In this document: positions 42,391-51,013 of the stretch, in pieces | Layout of the letters: each line of letters starts with the position of its first letter | Position numbering within the stretch: the stretch's first letter is position 1 | Assembly: GCF_014697575.1 (NCBI RefSeq) | Contig: NZ_JACJSC010000010.1 | Location: 62,001-126,000, forward strand | Reading direction: 5' to 3' | DNA length: 64,000 nucleotides | From: Planktothrix sp. FACHB-1365 | GTDB lineage: Bacteria; Cyanobacteriota; Cyanobacteriia; Cyanobacteriales; Microcoleaceae | Made by a program: the position numbers and the translations under genes | The notes under the pieces: generated by a model | Seen by the model: only the letters and a program-made list of their open reading frames with translations | Databases searched by the model: none | Told to the model about the DNA's origin: nothing

Positions 42391-43576
42391 CTACGTCAGA
42401 ATTTGCTCAACCAGGGTAGCCCCAAGAAGAGTAGAGACTCCAACTCCTGTAGCGTTACTTCGGGATTGCCCATCCCTAGTTTGTTTGGCCAGATTGAGAA
42501 TATTTTTTGCAGCATTTGTATCTCTATGCAACTCACATCCACAATTACAAATATGGGTGCGGGTTGATAGAGATTTTTTCACAATCACCCCACAATTAGA
42601 ACATTTTTGCGAAGTGAAATGGGGTGGAACCGGAATTGCTAATTTATCAAACTTAGCTGCAAAATATTCTATCCATTGCCGGAACAAATACCAACTAGCA
42701 TCGCTAATTGATTTAGCGCGCGCAGTGGTTTTTAACCAGATTTCTAACACTTAAATCTTCATAGGCTACTACATCGTTTGATGTGCATACGTTACTCGCT
42801 AGTCTTTTAGCGTGTTCATTCCGTTGCCTGCTTACTTTTAAGTGTTTTTTGCTGTAAACTTTTCTAGCTCTCCGTCTACCTGATGAACCCTTAACCTTTT
42901 TATAGATTTGTCTCTGAGATTTTTTAATAGACGTTTCCGCCTTTCTCAAAAACTGGGGATTGGGTTCTTGATGTCCGTTAGAGTCTGTGTAAAATGACTC
43001 AATTCCAACATCTAATCCGATTTCATTCCCGGTTCTAGGTTGAACATCGGTAACGGTAATACCCAGACAAAACTGGCAGTAATAGCCATCGGCACGACGA
43101 ATCAATCGCACCCGTTTGATGTCTTTAAGATTGTAGGTATGGAGATCCCATTTCCCCAGTAATTTAAGATTGCCAATCCCGTTTTTATCGGTAAAGGTGA
43201 CTTGCCTTTTGGTTGGGTGTAACTTCCATCCTGTTGTTTTATATTCAACAGAACGACAGTCTTTTTGAAATTTGGGATATCCTTTTTTACCCGAAATCTT
43301 TTTCTTACAATTGTCGTAAAAACGACTAATGGCAGTCCATCCCCGCTCTGCTGCGGATTGGACTGCCATTGAATTTAGATCGTTAACAAAAGAGAATTCC
43401 TTTCTAAGAGTAGTGGAATATTTGTTTAAGGCAAACTTGTCGATTTTCAACTCTCTGGAATTATCCATCCAGTATCTAATTGCTTTATTGCGAATGAATT
43501 GAGTTGTACGAATGGCTTGATCAATCGCTTTGAATTGCTCAAGTTTGCCTTTAACTTTGTATTCTAAAACTATCAT
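42391..43576 (-). pseudogene. tnpB: TnpB (IS200/IS605 OrfB), frameshifted
   Basis: Two overlapping frames on the minus strand make one TnpB. Frame one starts at ATG 43576 (MIVLEYK) with an N-terminal helix-turn-helix part and the first RuvC acidic residues, GLDVGI and AYEDL. It stops after VKNHCAR at 42713. Frame two continues with AKSISDASWYLFRQWIEY, the zinc ribbon CSNCG and CNCGCELHRDTNAAKN (third acidic residue). One extra base in a GCGCGC run near 42713-42725 explains the break. TnpB is the RNA-guided nuclease ancestor of Cas12. No tnpA is present. The catalytic set is intact if the shift is repaired or a sequencing error. Confidence 0.85.
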
Positions 43577-43676
43577 GAAATTCTCGTGTTTTCGACCTGT
43601 TTCTATGTTAACATAAATTAGGAAAATATTCACGCTTGGTTAAAACCCCTTGGGTCGATTTTCATCTGTTGTCTGT

Positions 43677-43705
43677 TGGCGTAGCCTGCCGTAAGGCATA
43701 GACAC
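43677..43705. repeat. Small dispersed palindrome-like repeat
   Basis: TGGCGTAGCCTGCCGTAAGG followed by CATAGACAC. Words such as GCGTAGCCTGCCG are recurrent in cyanobacterial intergenic DNA. It lies upstream of moaD. Confidence 0.4.
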
Positions 43706-43763
43706 GCTCGTTTTCAATCTCCCAGACTTGTATCATAATATTTTTTAAGTCTTGATTCTCAAT

Positions 43764-44015
43764 ATGTCCATCACCGTTACGGTTAAACTCTTTGCAGCCT
43801 TTCAAGAAGCCTACAGTGTTTCCGAATTAGTGTTACACCTTCCGCCTCAAACACCTGTATCTGCAATTTTAGACCACTGTATTCAGGAGCATCCTGAACT
43901 GGAGAAATGGCGAAATCTAACGCAATTTGGCATTAACTTAGAATTTGCCAGTGCTGAGACACCTCTAAAAAATGGAGATGAAGTTGTTTTAATTCCCCCG
44001 GTTAGTGGCGGTTAA
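43764..44015 (+). CDS. moaD: MoaD/ThiS-like sulfur-carrier protein (molybdopterin synthase small subunit)
   Basis: The 83-aa protein starts at ATG 43764, MSITVTVKLFAAFQEAYSV, the beta-grasp fold start of MoaD, and ends in the obligatory Gly-Gly (IPPVSGG). In MoaD the C-terminal Gly is thiocarboxylated and donates sulfur to molybdopterin precursor with MoaE. NarB in this window requires the finished cofactor. ThiS (about 65 aa) is the alternative, but length and the LFAAF start favour MoaD. No moaE is adjacent. A longer TTG frame from 43752 is unlikely. Confidence 0.78.
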   Translation: MSITVTVKLFAAFQEAYSVSELVLHLPPQTPVSAILDHCIQEHPELEKWRNLTQFGINLEFASAETPLKNGDEVVLIPPVSGG

Positions 44016-44067
44016 TTTTAAGGGAATTAAGAGGATTCACCGCTATTGATTTGTTGGAATTAATGAA

Positions 44068-44102
44068 GAGCGCTCTCCCCCTTTCAGTTCAACAGAGCGC
44101 TC
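44068..44102. terminator. Hairpin between convergent moaD and sensor gene
   Basis: Two copies of the self-complementary GAGCGCTC (44068-44075 and 44095-44102) are separated by 19 bases and can pair. No T-run follows, so termination is likely only by stem strength. Confidence 0.5.
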
Positions 44103-44228
44103 AGTCCCCAAAATTTCATCACAATAGTATATTATCACACCTGTTTTAAAAACGAAACCCCTATTAGGCATAAAATTTTATACCCTACATTCTCATTGGG
44201 AATCGATATTTCTCCAAAACCGTAAATT

Positions 44229-47200
44229 CTACACAGGTTGAACACAATAACGGGCACGTCCTTGTTGTTTGGCTTGGTATAAGACTTGATCAGCAGCCTC
44301 AATTAACACAGAGAAAGACGTTAAAGGAGAGGGAAGGGTACAAGCCACCCCTAAACTTAAAGTTAACCACTGACTTATTGTTGATTTATCGTGGGGTATT
44401 TCTAGTTGTAAAACCGCCGCTTGAATGTGTTGTGCGACATGAATCGCTCCATCCTGATTCGTATTGGGTAAAATAATGGCAAATTCTTCTCCACCATAAC
44501 GAGCGACTAAATCCGCAGGGCGTCGTAACGTATTCTCAATTGCTTGAGCAACTTGTTTCAAACAACTATCTCCGGCCGGATGTCCGTAGTAATCATTATA
44601 TTGTTTGAAATAGTCAATATCACACATAATTAAAGCTAAAGAACCTTGTTCTCGTTGTAAGCGTTGCCATTCCTGTTCCAAATATTCATCAAAGCGGCGA
44701 CGGTTGGCGACTTGAGTTAAACCATCAACGGTGGCTTGGCGTTTTAATTGTTGGTTAGCAACTTGTAATTCTTGATAAAGTTCAGATTGTTGAATCGCGA
44801 TCGCTAATTGATCAGCAATGGCACAAGTTAACTCGATTTCCGATTCTTTCCAGCCCCTTAAATGTTGATGTTTAAGTAACCCCAAACAGCCCCAAACTTG
44901 AGAACCCACCCGCAAAGGAATCGGCAACCAAGTTCCAGAAATTCCGGTTAAATGTTGAATTTCTTGAGAATTTGGAACAGTTAGATCTTCAGTTTCTAAG
45001 TGATTGAGTTGCTGAATAGGGGAAAGAATTGCAGGAGTTGTATTGCGATCATAACTATAGGAAGCCACCTCTTTCCATTGTTCTTCTTGGGGAAGATGTT
45101 GTAAAATACAAGCGCGATCCACCCGTAATAAGGTGACAATTTCAGCAACAGCCGTGGAAAAAATAGTATCTAAATCCAAGGATTGACGAATAAATTGAAT
45201 CACATGATTTAACGTTTGAGCACGACGAGCTTGATATTGAGTTTGTTGATAAAGTTGACTTTGTTGTAAGGCAATTCCAACTTGTTCGGAAATTTGTCGC
45301 AGTAACGTCGCTTCCCACTGTAACCAATGGCGTAAGCCATGATTTTGACAAATCATTAAGAGTCCCCAAAGTTGATTTTGTTCAAATAAAGGAACCATAA
45401 TTGCCGAACAAATTCCCCAATATTTTAAGACCTTTAACATTCCTGAATGAATCGGATCATGATTAATATCATTAATCACTCGCATCCGACCTTGATTAAA
45501 ATTTTCATAGCATTCCAGAGGAATTAAAGGGGTTTCAGATTGTCGGTTTCTCAAGAATTTTAACGATTCATCGGGTTCGGTTTCAGCAATAATTTTACCT
45601 CGCCGATCTGGAAAAATTCGATAAATTAAAACCTGATCACATTCGAGTAACTGTTGCACTTCTTTAACCGTTGCATTTAAAATATCATCTAAATTCAAGG
45701 ATTGACGAATTTGATGGGTAATTTCCCAAATTAAATGTTCTTGAACAATCAGTTGACACAATGCTTTTTCGGCGCGTTTGAGGGGTGTAATATCTTGAAA
45801 CGTCGATAAAAATAACCGATGTTGCTGATCTTGCATCATCACCGTTGATAACAGTAAGGTTTTTAACTGCCCATTTTTTGCTTGAATTGTCGTTTCTAAA
45901 TTAAAAATTGAACCCGTTGCAATCACTTTTTTTAATCGGTCTTGTGCCTTTTGATAACCTTCAGGCGTTGGATATAATAAAGCCAGAAAATCGGAATGAG
46001 ATTGAGCTTCTTCTAAGGTATATCCGGTAATTTCTGTCATTTGAGGATTAAACAGATAAAAATTCCCCTGTTCATCACTAAGCATAATTCCATTGCCCAC
46101 AGTTTCAATCACTGTTTTTAACCGATTTTGTGTTGTTAAAAGTTGCATTTCAGCTTCTTTGCGATCAGTAATATCAACGAAATAACCCACAATTTCTAAG
46201 GGATTTCCGCGCCCATCTTTAATCAATCGCATTTCTAACCGTAACCAACGCCAATGACCTTGAGCGTGTAAAAAACGAGCTTCATGAATATAGGTTCCAG
46301 TTGTTAACACCTGAATAAAAGCATCCTGCCATTGAGATTTTTCTTCCTCTGGAACATAGTCGTGCCAAATATTTTCTTCCTTTAAAAAAGTAGTAACTTC
46401 ATATCCTAAAAGCGTATATACATTGTCACTAATAAATGTAATTTGATAGTGGGGTTGGGGTTGACAACTAAAAATCACCGCCGGACTACTGCGAAGTAAT
46501 TGTTTAAGGCGTTCACTCACTTGATAAAGTTCCGATGTCATTTGTTGACGACGTTGGAGTTCTTCTTGTAACCCATCATTCGCCTGAGTTAATTCGGCTG
46601 TCCATTGTAATAAAGAAAGTTGTAGTTGTTCATTAGATTGTTGAGATTGTTGAATGAAAGTTTGGGTGGGTTGATCTTCTGTAATATCTACGATTGTACT
46701 CAGCAGTAATGTTTTACCATCGGTCAATTGTCCGAAGGTCAGGGAACTCCATTCCCAAATTCTCAGATAGCCTTGATGATTTGTAATCAGATAATCTCGG
46801 CGACGTTCAGGTAAACGAGATCCCCCGACTAAATTTTTAGTGCTGGGGAGAGGTTCTGGGTTCGTTAACCGTTCGCTCCAGGCTGAAATGGTGGGTAATT
46901 GAGCCACTGTATAGCCTGTAATTTCTGCCCAACTCTGATTAATTTCAATGACTTCGCCATCTTTGGTGTGTAGCATCATTGGATAGGGGGCAGATAAAAG
47001 AGCTTGATAAAGCTTTTCTTGGGGTTGGGAAGTGTCATTTTCCCCCGGTGGTAAGTTCTGTTTTAGTTCCAGAGGGTTTGAGTCTTCAGCTTGAGAATGG
47101 CCGTAGGACATATAATTAACGTGATGGATGATCCACCCAATAAAGATTAGAAACAAAACCCAATTCGTCAGATTTTGGATCATCTCTTGAGGTTCACGAC

Positions 47201-47624
47201 TGTAGAGGGGATAATGGAACCCTAAAAAGATTAATCCTCGTAGGAATAACCCCATTAAAAATATTCTGGGTAAAAACTGTTGGAGGATTTGACAGGCGAG
47301 TTGATACACACCCTGAAATTTAAGCCAAAATAGTGTAAATTTCTGAAAAACAAATGAAGAGTTTTGATACCATAGCCATAAACTGATTCCCGCTAAAACC
47401 AGACAAAAGGCCCTATCAAGTTGAATATTGAAAAAATCTCGTAAGACAATATTCAAAACCGAACTGTTCAAATACAAACCTAACAGCACACTTAGCACTA
47501 AACTGATTAAGTCTAAACCCATTGACCGGGAAAAACGCTCAAAATCCGTCTTTTTCTTCTCAAAAAAAGATTGTTGTAGATGAGTTTTGAGTTGCCAAGA
47601 GTGATGGCTTCCATTCTGATTCAT
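44229..47624 (-). CDS. Membrane-bound sensor diguanylate cyclase (PAS-PAS-PAS-GAF-GAF-GGDEF)
   Basis: The 1131-aa protein starts at ATG 47624 (MNQNGSHHS), 15 codons inside the open frame. Four hydrophobic helices lie in the first 175 residues. Three PAS-like domains follow: about 205-320 (LLSAPYPMMLHTKDGEVIEI), 375-490 (LLRSSPAVIFSCQPQ) and 495-620 (VIETVGNGIMLSDEQG). Two GAF domains (about 640-795 and 805-960) precede the GGDEF domain (about 970-1131), with active GGEEF and the inhibitory I-site RPAD five residues before it. It synthesises cyclic di-GMP under control of small ligands, redox or light. GAF domains lack an obvious phytochrome-type Cys context that I can confirm. Confidence 0.9.
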   Translation of the reverse strand: MNQNGSHHSWQLKTHLQQSFFEKKKTDFERFSRSMGLDLISLVLSVLLGLYLNSSVLNIVLRDFFNIQLDRAFCLVLAGISLWLWYQNSSFVFQKFTLFWLKFQGVYQLACQILQQFLPRIFLMGLFLRGLIFLGFHYPLYSREPQEMIQNLTNWVLFLIFIGWIIHHVNYMSYGHSQAEDSNPLELKQNLPPGENDTSQPQEKLYQALLSAPYPMMLHTKDGEVIEINQSWAEITGYTVAQLPTISAWSERLTNPEPLPSTKNLVGGSRLPERRRDYLITNHQGYLRIWEWSSLTFGQLTDGKTLLLSTIVDITEDQPTQTFIQQSQQSNEQLQLSLLQWTAELTQANDGLQEELQRRQQMTSELYQVSERLKQLLRSSPAVIFSCQPQPHYQITFISDNVYTLLGYEVTTFLKEENIWHDYVPEEEKSQWQDAFIQVLTTGTYIHEARFLHAQGHWRWLRLEMRLIKDGRGNPLEIVGYFVDITDRKEAEMQLLTTQNRLKTVIETVGNGIMLSDEQGNFYLFNPQMTEITGYTLEEAQSHSDFLALLYPTPEGYQKAQDRLKKVIATGSIFNLETTIQAKNGQLKTLLLSTVMMQDQQHRLFLSTFQDITPLKRAEKALCQLIVQEHLIWEITHQIRQSLNLDDILNATVKEVQQLLECDQVLIYRIFPDRRGKIIAETEPDESLKFLRNRQSETPLIPLECYENFNQGRMRVINDINHDPIHSGMLKVLKYWGICSAIMVPLFEQNQLWGLLMICQNHGLRHWLQWEATLLRQISEQVGIALQQSQLYQQTQYQARRAQTLNHVIQFIRQSLDLDTIFSTAVAEIVTLLRVDRACILQHLPQEEQWKEVASYSYDRNTTPAILSPIQQLNHLETEDLTVPNSQEIQHLTGISGTWLPIPLRVGSQVWGCLGLLKHQHLRGWKESEIELTCAIADQLAIAIQQSELYQELQVANQQLKRQATVDGLTQVANRRRFDEYLEQEWQRLQREQGSLALIMCDIDYFKQYNDYYGHPAGDSCLKQVAQAIENTLRRPADLVARYGGEEFAIILPNTNQDGAIHVAQHIQAAVLQLEIPHDKSTISQWLTLSLGVACTLPSPLTSFSVLIEAADQVLYQAKQQGRARYCVQPV

Positions 47625-48017
47625 ATTGACAATTCCAGTTTTTGAGATGGCTATCAATTTTAACCTCAATCTTTCGGTATTTCCCTCTATCTATAGCTAA
47701 GAAAACTGGCTTATACAGAAAAAAAAGATTTTAAGATGAGGATTTAAACGATCCTAGATCATAAAAAATTTTCGAGATAAACCTATTAGTTTACTCAAAA
47801 AAATATCTGTCGGAAACAGTGATATTACGGAACTTTAAGCGTTGTACAGATTAGGCTTGATACGGTACTGGTACAAAAATACTGATGAATTCCCCTATTT
47901 CTTTAGATAGAGGTGATTCTTGAATCAATATCACTTCTTAATTCCCTGGATGGTTAGAAATGTTTTATCCTATAAGAGCATGGTAACACTATCGGATTGT
48001 GACTCTGGGCTAATTTA
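47625..48017. other. Intergenic region between divergent sensor and DUF393 genes
   Basis: The 393 bases are AT-rich without a frame or RNA signature. Promoters for both divergent genes must lie here; none stands out. No further structure was identified. Confidence 0.45.
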
Positions 48018-48431
48018 ATGACATATCATGTAATCTATGACGGGAATTGCAACTTATGTGTTACCTTGGTGCAACTGTTAGAAATTTTAGATCAAGGACA
48101 CCAGTTTACCTATATTCCTATGCAGGATGAGCAAGGGTTAAGCCATTTTGCCATTACTCCCGGCGAGTGTAACTTAGGTATGATTTTAATTGATGGGAAT
48201 CAACCTAATCACCGTTGGCAAGGAAGTGACGCGGCGGAAGAAATTGGCAGACTTTTACCCGCAGGAGGAATTTTTGTCGCAACTTATCGAGCCTTACCTG
48301 GGTTAAAATGGATCGGCGATCGCCTTTATGAACAAGTTCGGGATCATCGATATTTATTATTTGGTAAACGCTCAACTCCTTATCAGTCTACTTATCCCAG
48401 TTGTTGTACAAAGGGTAAATGTAATCTTTAA
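48018..48431 (+). CDS. DUF393 (DCC family) thiol-disulfide oxidoreductase-like protein
   Basis: The 137-aa protein starts MTYHVIYDGNCNLC with the CxxC motif (C11, C14) of the DCC/DUF393 family, a thioredoxin-like fold with predicted redox activity. It ends with further cysteines in SCCTKGKC. The C-terminal part ARGI-like WIGDRLYEQVRDHRY is usual for this family. It is cytoplasmic, with no signal peptide. The partner is unknown. Confidence 0.85.
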   Translation: MTYHVIYDGNCNLCVTLVQLLEILDQGHQFTYIPMQDEQGLSHFAITPGECNLGMILIDGNQPNHRWQGSDAAEEIGRLLPAGGIFVATYRALPGLKWIGDRLYEQVRDHRYLLFGKRSTPYQSTYPSCCTKGKCNL

Positions 48432-48457
48432 CACCAAATTCTGGCTGAACTATTTGA

Positions 48458-48475
48458 GGTGGGGTTTCTCCACCT
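48458..48475. terminator. Hairpin between convergent DUF393 and GT39 genes
   Basis: Stem AGGTGG/CCACCT with a 6-nt loop, followed by TTATTATTTTAA. It can stop the DUF393 transcript. Confidence 0.5.
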
Positions 48476-48478
48476 TTA

Positions 48479-50260
48479 TTATTTTAATAGCACATCTCGC
48501 TTAATTCTAATTAATTGATAACCGCCTTGATTTTCTAAAACTTGATATTCCGAAGAATTTAATCCTAATTTGGCAATTTCTTTAGGTTTTGTAATCATTA
48601 AAATGGTATCAATGGGACGATTTAAAGGAAATAATTCTAATAATCGTTGTTTAATATCGTAGGTCATGAAATAGATCCGGCGTTGGGTATAAAATACCAA
48701 ACTGGGTTTAAAGACACCAATGGTAATCAGGGGTTCATTGGGTTGATGAACTTGTTGAACTCGTAAGGATAATTGTCGCAGAGGTAAGTGTCTTTGAGTA
48801 TCTAATAATTGACCCACTGGTAAGGCAACTAAACTCATAAATGCTAAAAATCCTAGAACATTTCCGATCCAAACTGTTCGTCTCCATCGAGGTTGAAAAA
48901 GGCAATAAACAGTAATTCCACTGGCGATTAACCAGATGATTCCTGATATTATGGGTAAATGACTGGTTTGTAATAATTGATCAAAATTAGGAGTATCTTC
49001 TCCCACCAGTTTCGGACTTAAAAAACTGGCAATTGCTAATATTAATAATATTAAAACATTGACAATACCTGTTATTAAAAAAGGCAGAGATATTTTAGTT
49101 TGATTTGACTCAATATTATTCTGTTGATTTCCCCATAAACTGATTAAAATTACTCCGGCGGGAATACAAGGTAAAACATAACTGGGTAGTTTGGTTGCAG
49201 ATACACTAAAAAAAGCGAAAATAATCACAAACCAAAATAAAGCAAATACACCTAACTGTTGAGAACGATCTTGAGAACGCCACTCTTGAAGTTGCCAAAA
49301 TTTGACTTGATAAATTGCTATCGGTAAATAGACAGACCAAGGTAATAACGCTACTAAAATTACAGGGAAATAATAAAACCAAGGGCCAGGATGATTACTA
49401 ACCACACTGGTAAATCGTTCTAAATTATGATGTCCAAAAAATGTGTCTAAATAAGCTTGACCATTGGCAAGGGTGACTAAAATAAACCAGGGAACTGCTA
49501 TGATGATAAAAATTAAAATTCCGGGTAATAACTGCATTTCCCAAATCACCCTTTGCCATTGTTGGGTATAAATTAAAAAGGCACCAATAATCAAAATCGG
49601 AAATACAATTCCAATCGGCCCCTTGGCTAAAACGGCTAAAGCAGAAAAGGTATAAAATGTAAAATACCAAGCTTTTTGTTGGCGAGTTTGGGGTTGAGCA
49701 TAACCTAAGAAAAATGCTAATAATGAAATCGTTAAACAACTGGCTAAAAGCATATCGGAAACCCCCGTGCGTCCCCAAGCAATCCAAGCCGGATTTAACA
49801 CCATCATTGCCATTCCCCACCAGGCTCCAATCCACTGTTGACGCAGGGTAGAAGGTTTAATTTCCCCTAGTAAAGAGGCTTGCTTTCCAAAATAACGCAG
49901 GGTATAAAATACCAAAAAAGTCGATAAAATTGCGGTTATAGCTGACGGTAATCGTGCCCCCCATTCATTGACTCCTACAGCTTGAAAAGCCATCACCATT
50001 AACCAATAAATTAAGGGCGGTTTATCAAAGCGAGTTTCCCCATTCCAATAGGGCGTAATCCAATCGCCAGTGAGGTGCATTTGTCGGGCGGCTTCAACAA
50101 ACATCGGTTCGGTTTTATCGATTAACCCAATATCGCCTAAATGACTTAAAAATGCGATCGCACTCAGGCATAATAATCCTAGAATGGTTATTCCCCAAAG
50201 GACTTTGGGATAATTTTCCCAGGATTTCCAGATGGTTTTAAAAGATTGATTAAATAACAT
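48479..50260 (-). CDS. GT39-family (ArnT-like) membrane glycosyltransferase
   Basis: The 593-aa protein has about eleven hydrophobic helices and the GT39/PMT sequence signature near the N-terminus: DKTEPMFVEAARQM (with the acidic catalytic residues of the first periplasmic loop) and WNGETRFDKPPLIYWL. These enzymes move sugars from polyprenyl-phosphate carriers to lipids or proteins in the periplasmic face of the membrane. The soluble C-terminal domain after about 480 is typical. The upstream PAP2 phosphatase gene, 14 bases away on the same strand, may recycle the polyprenyl phosphate. The acceptor is unknown. Confidence 0.87.
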   Translation of the reverse strand: MLFNQSFKTIWKSWENYPKVLWGITILGLLCLSAIAFLSHLGDIGLIDKTEPMFVEAARQMHLTGDWITPYWNGETRFDKPPLIYWLMVMAFQAVGVNEWGARLPSAITAILSTFLVFYTLRYFGKQASLLGEIKPSTLRQQWIGAWWGMAMMVLNPAWIAWGRTGVSDMLLASCLTISLLAFFLGYAQPQTRQQKAWYFTFYTFSALAVLAKGPIGIVFPILIIGAFLIYTQQWQRVIWEMQLLPGILIFIIIAVPWFILVTLANGQAYLDTFFGHHNLERFTSVVSNHPGPWFYYFPVILVALLPWSVYLPIAIYQVKFWQLQEWRSQDRSQQLGVFALFWFVIIFAFFSVSATKLPSYVLPCIPAGVILISLWGNQQNNIESNQTKISLPFLITGIVNVLILLILAIASFLSPKLVGEDTPNFDQLLQTSHLPIISGIIWLIASGITVYCLFQPRWRRTVWIGNVLGFLAFMSLVALPVGQLLDTQRHLPLRQLSLRVQQVHQPNEPLITIGVFKPSLVFYTQRRIYFMTYDIKQRLLELFPLNRPIDTILMITKPKEIAKLGLNSSEYQVLENQGGYQLIRIKRDVLLK

Positions 50261-50274
50261 GGGTTGACGGTTGA

Positions 50275-50943
50275 CTATTTCCTAATTTTATGATGTTCAC
50301 GCGATATTTTTAACCACGCCAAGCTCAGGGTTAAACTAATATAGCCTAAACCATACCCAGCGAGAATATCACTCGGCCAATGACATCTTAAATAAACACT
50401 ACTAAAGCCAATAATCAGTACCCAGAGGGTAGCAAATCCATAGATATAGGGTGTTGATTTGGGATAACGTTCTGCGAGGAGATAAGCTATATAAAAATAA
50501 AACAAAACATTCCCTGTCGCATGACCACTGGGAAAGCTTCTTCCGACAGATTCAACTAATCGATCTGGGGGACGACTGCGAGAAATTAGCGGTTTCAGGA
50601 TATCATCGACTACAATTAAAATACCCAAGGTGGAAAACGCTAAAACTTTGGCTTCAATCCAATAGCGTTTCCAAACGAGTAACCCTAGGGTTAAAGCAAT
50701 AATAACGGCTGTTCCTTTAACCCCGGTTAATAAATAAAAAAACCGAAAAACATCATCCCAACTCTGAGGAAAGATTTGATGGGGGACTTGAATTAAAATT
50801 TGATCTAGTAATAAATCTTCTTTAAAATTAAATCGAACAGAAAGTAAGATAAAAGGAACTAAAATTACCAGACAAATCCAAGCTTGCTGTTGAGAAATGG
50901 CTTTTTTAAACGAAATAAATCGACGATTGAAAGTTAAACGCAT
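50275..50943 (-). CDS. PAP2-family membrane phosphatase
   Basis: The 222-aa protein has about six membrane helices and the three PAP2 motifs: KPLISRSRP (motif 1), PSGHATG (motif 2) and SSVYLRCHWPSD (motif 3, SxxxxxxH-x3-D). The usual Arg after the first Ser of motif 3 is Ser here, so activity should be tested. PAP2 enzymes dephosphorylate lipid phosphates such as undecaprenyl pyrophosphate on the outer face of the cytoplasmic membrane. It is immediately upstream of the GT39 gene (14 bases), an operon. Start ATG 50943. Confidence 0.85.
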   Translation of the reverse strand: MRLTFNRRFISFKKAISQQQAWICLVILVPFILLSVRFNFKEDLLLDQILIQVPHQIFPQSWDDVFRFFYLLTGVKGTAVIIALTLGLLVWKRYWIEAKVLAFSTLGILIVVDDILKPLISRSRPPDRLVESVGRSFPSGHATGNVLFYFYIAYLLAERYPKSTPYIYGFATLWVLIIGFSSVYLRCHWPSDILAGYGLGYISLTLSLAWLKISREHHKIRK

Positions 50944-51013
50944 TATCTCCCACGTTTACTAATCCGTAGTTGAGTGAGTTTTAATTATACAATATGTGAT
51001 CCCAATCCGGTGA

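Noticed and set aside
42307-42567. Plus-strand frame opposite the tnpB 3' end
   Set aside because: Shadow of tnpB and the right end; no start signal.
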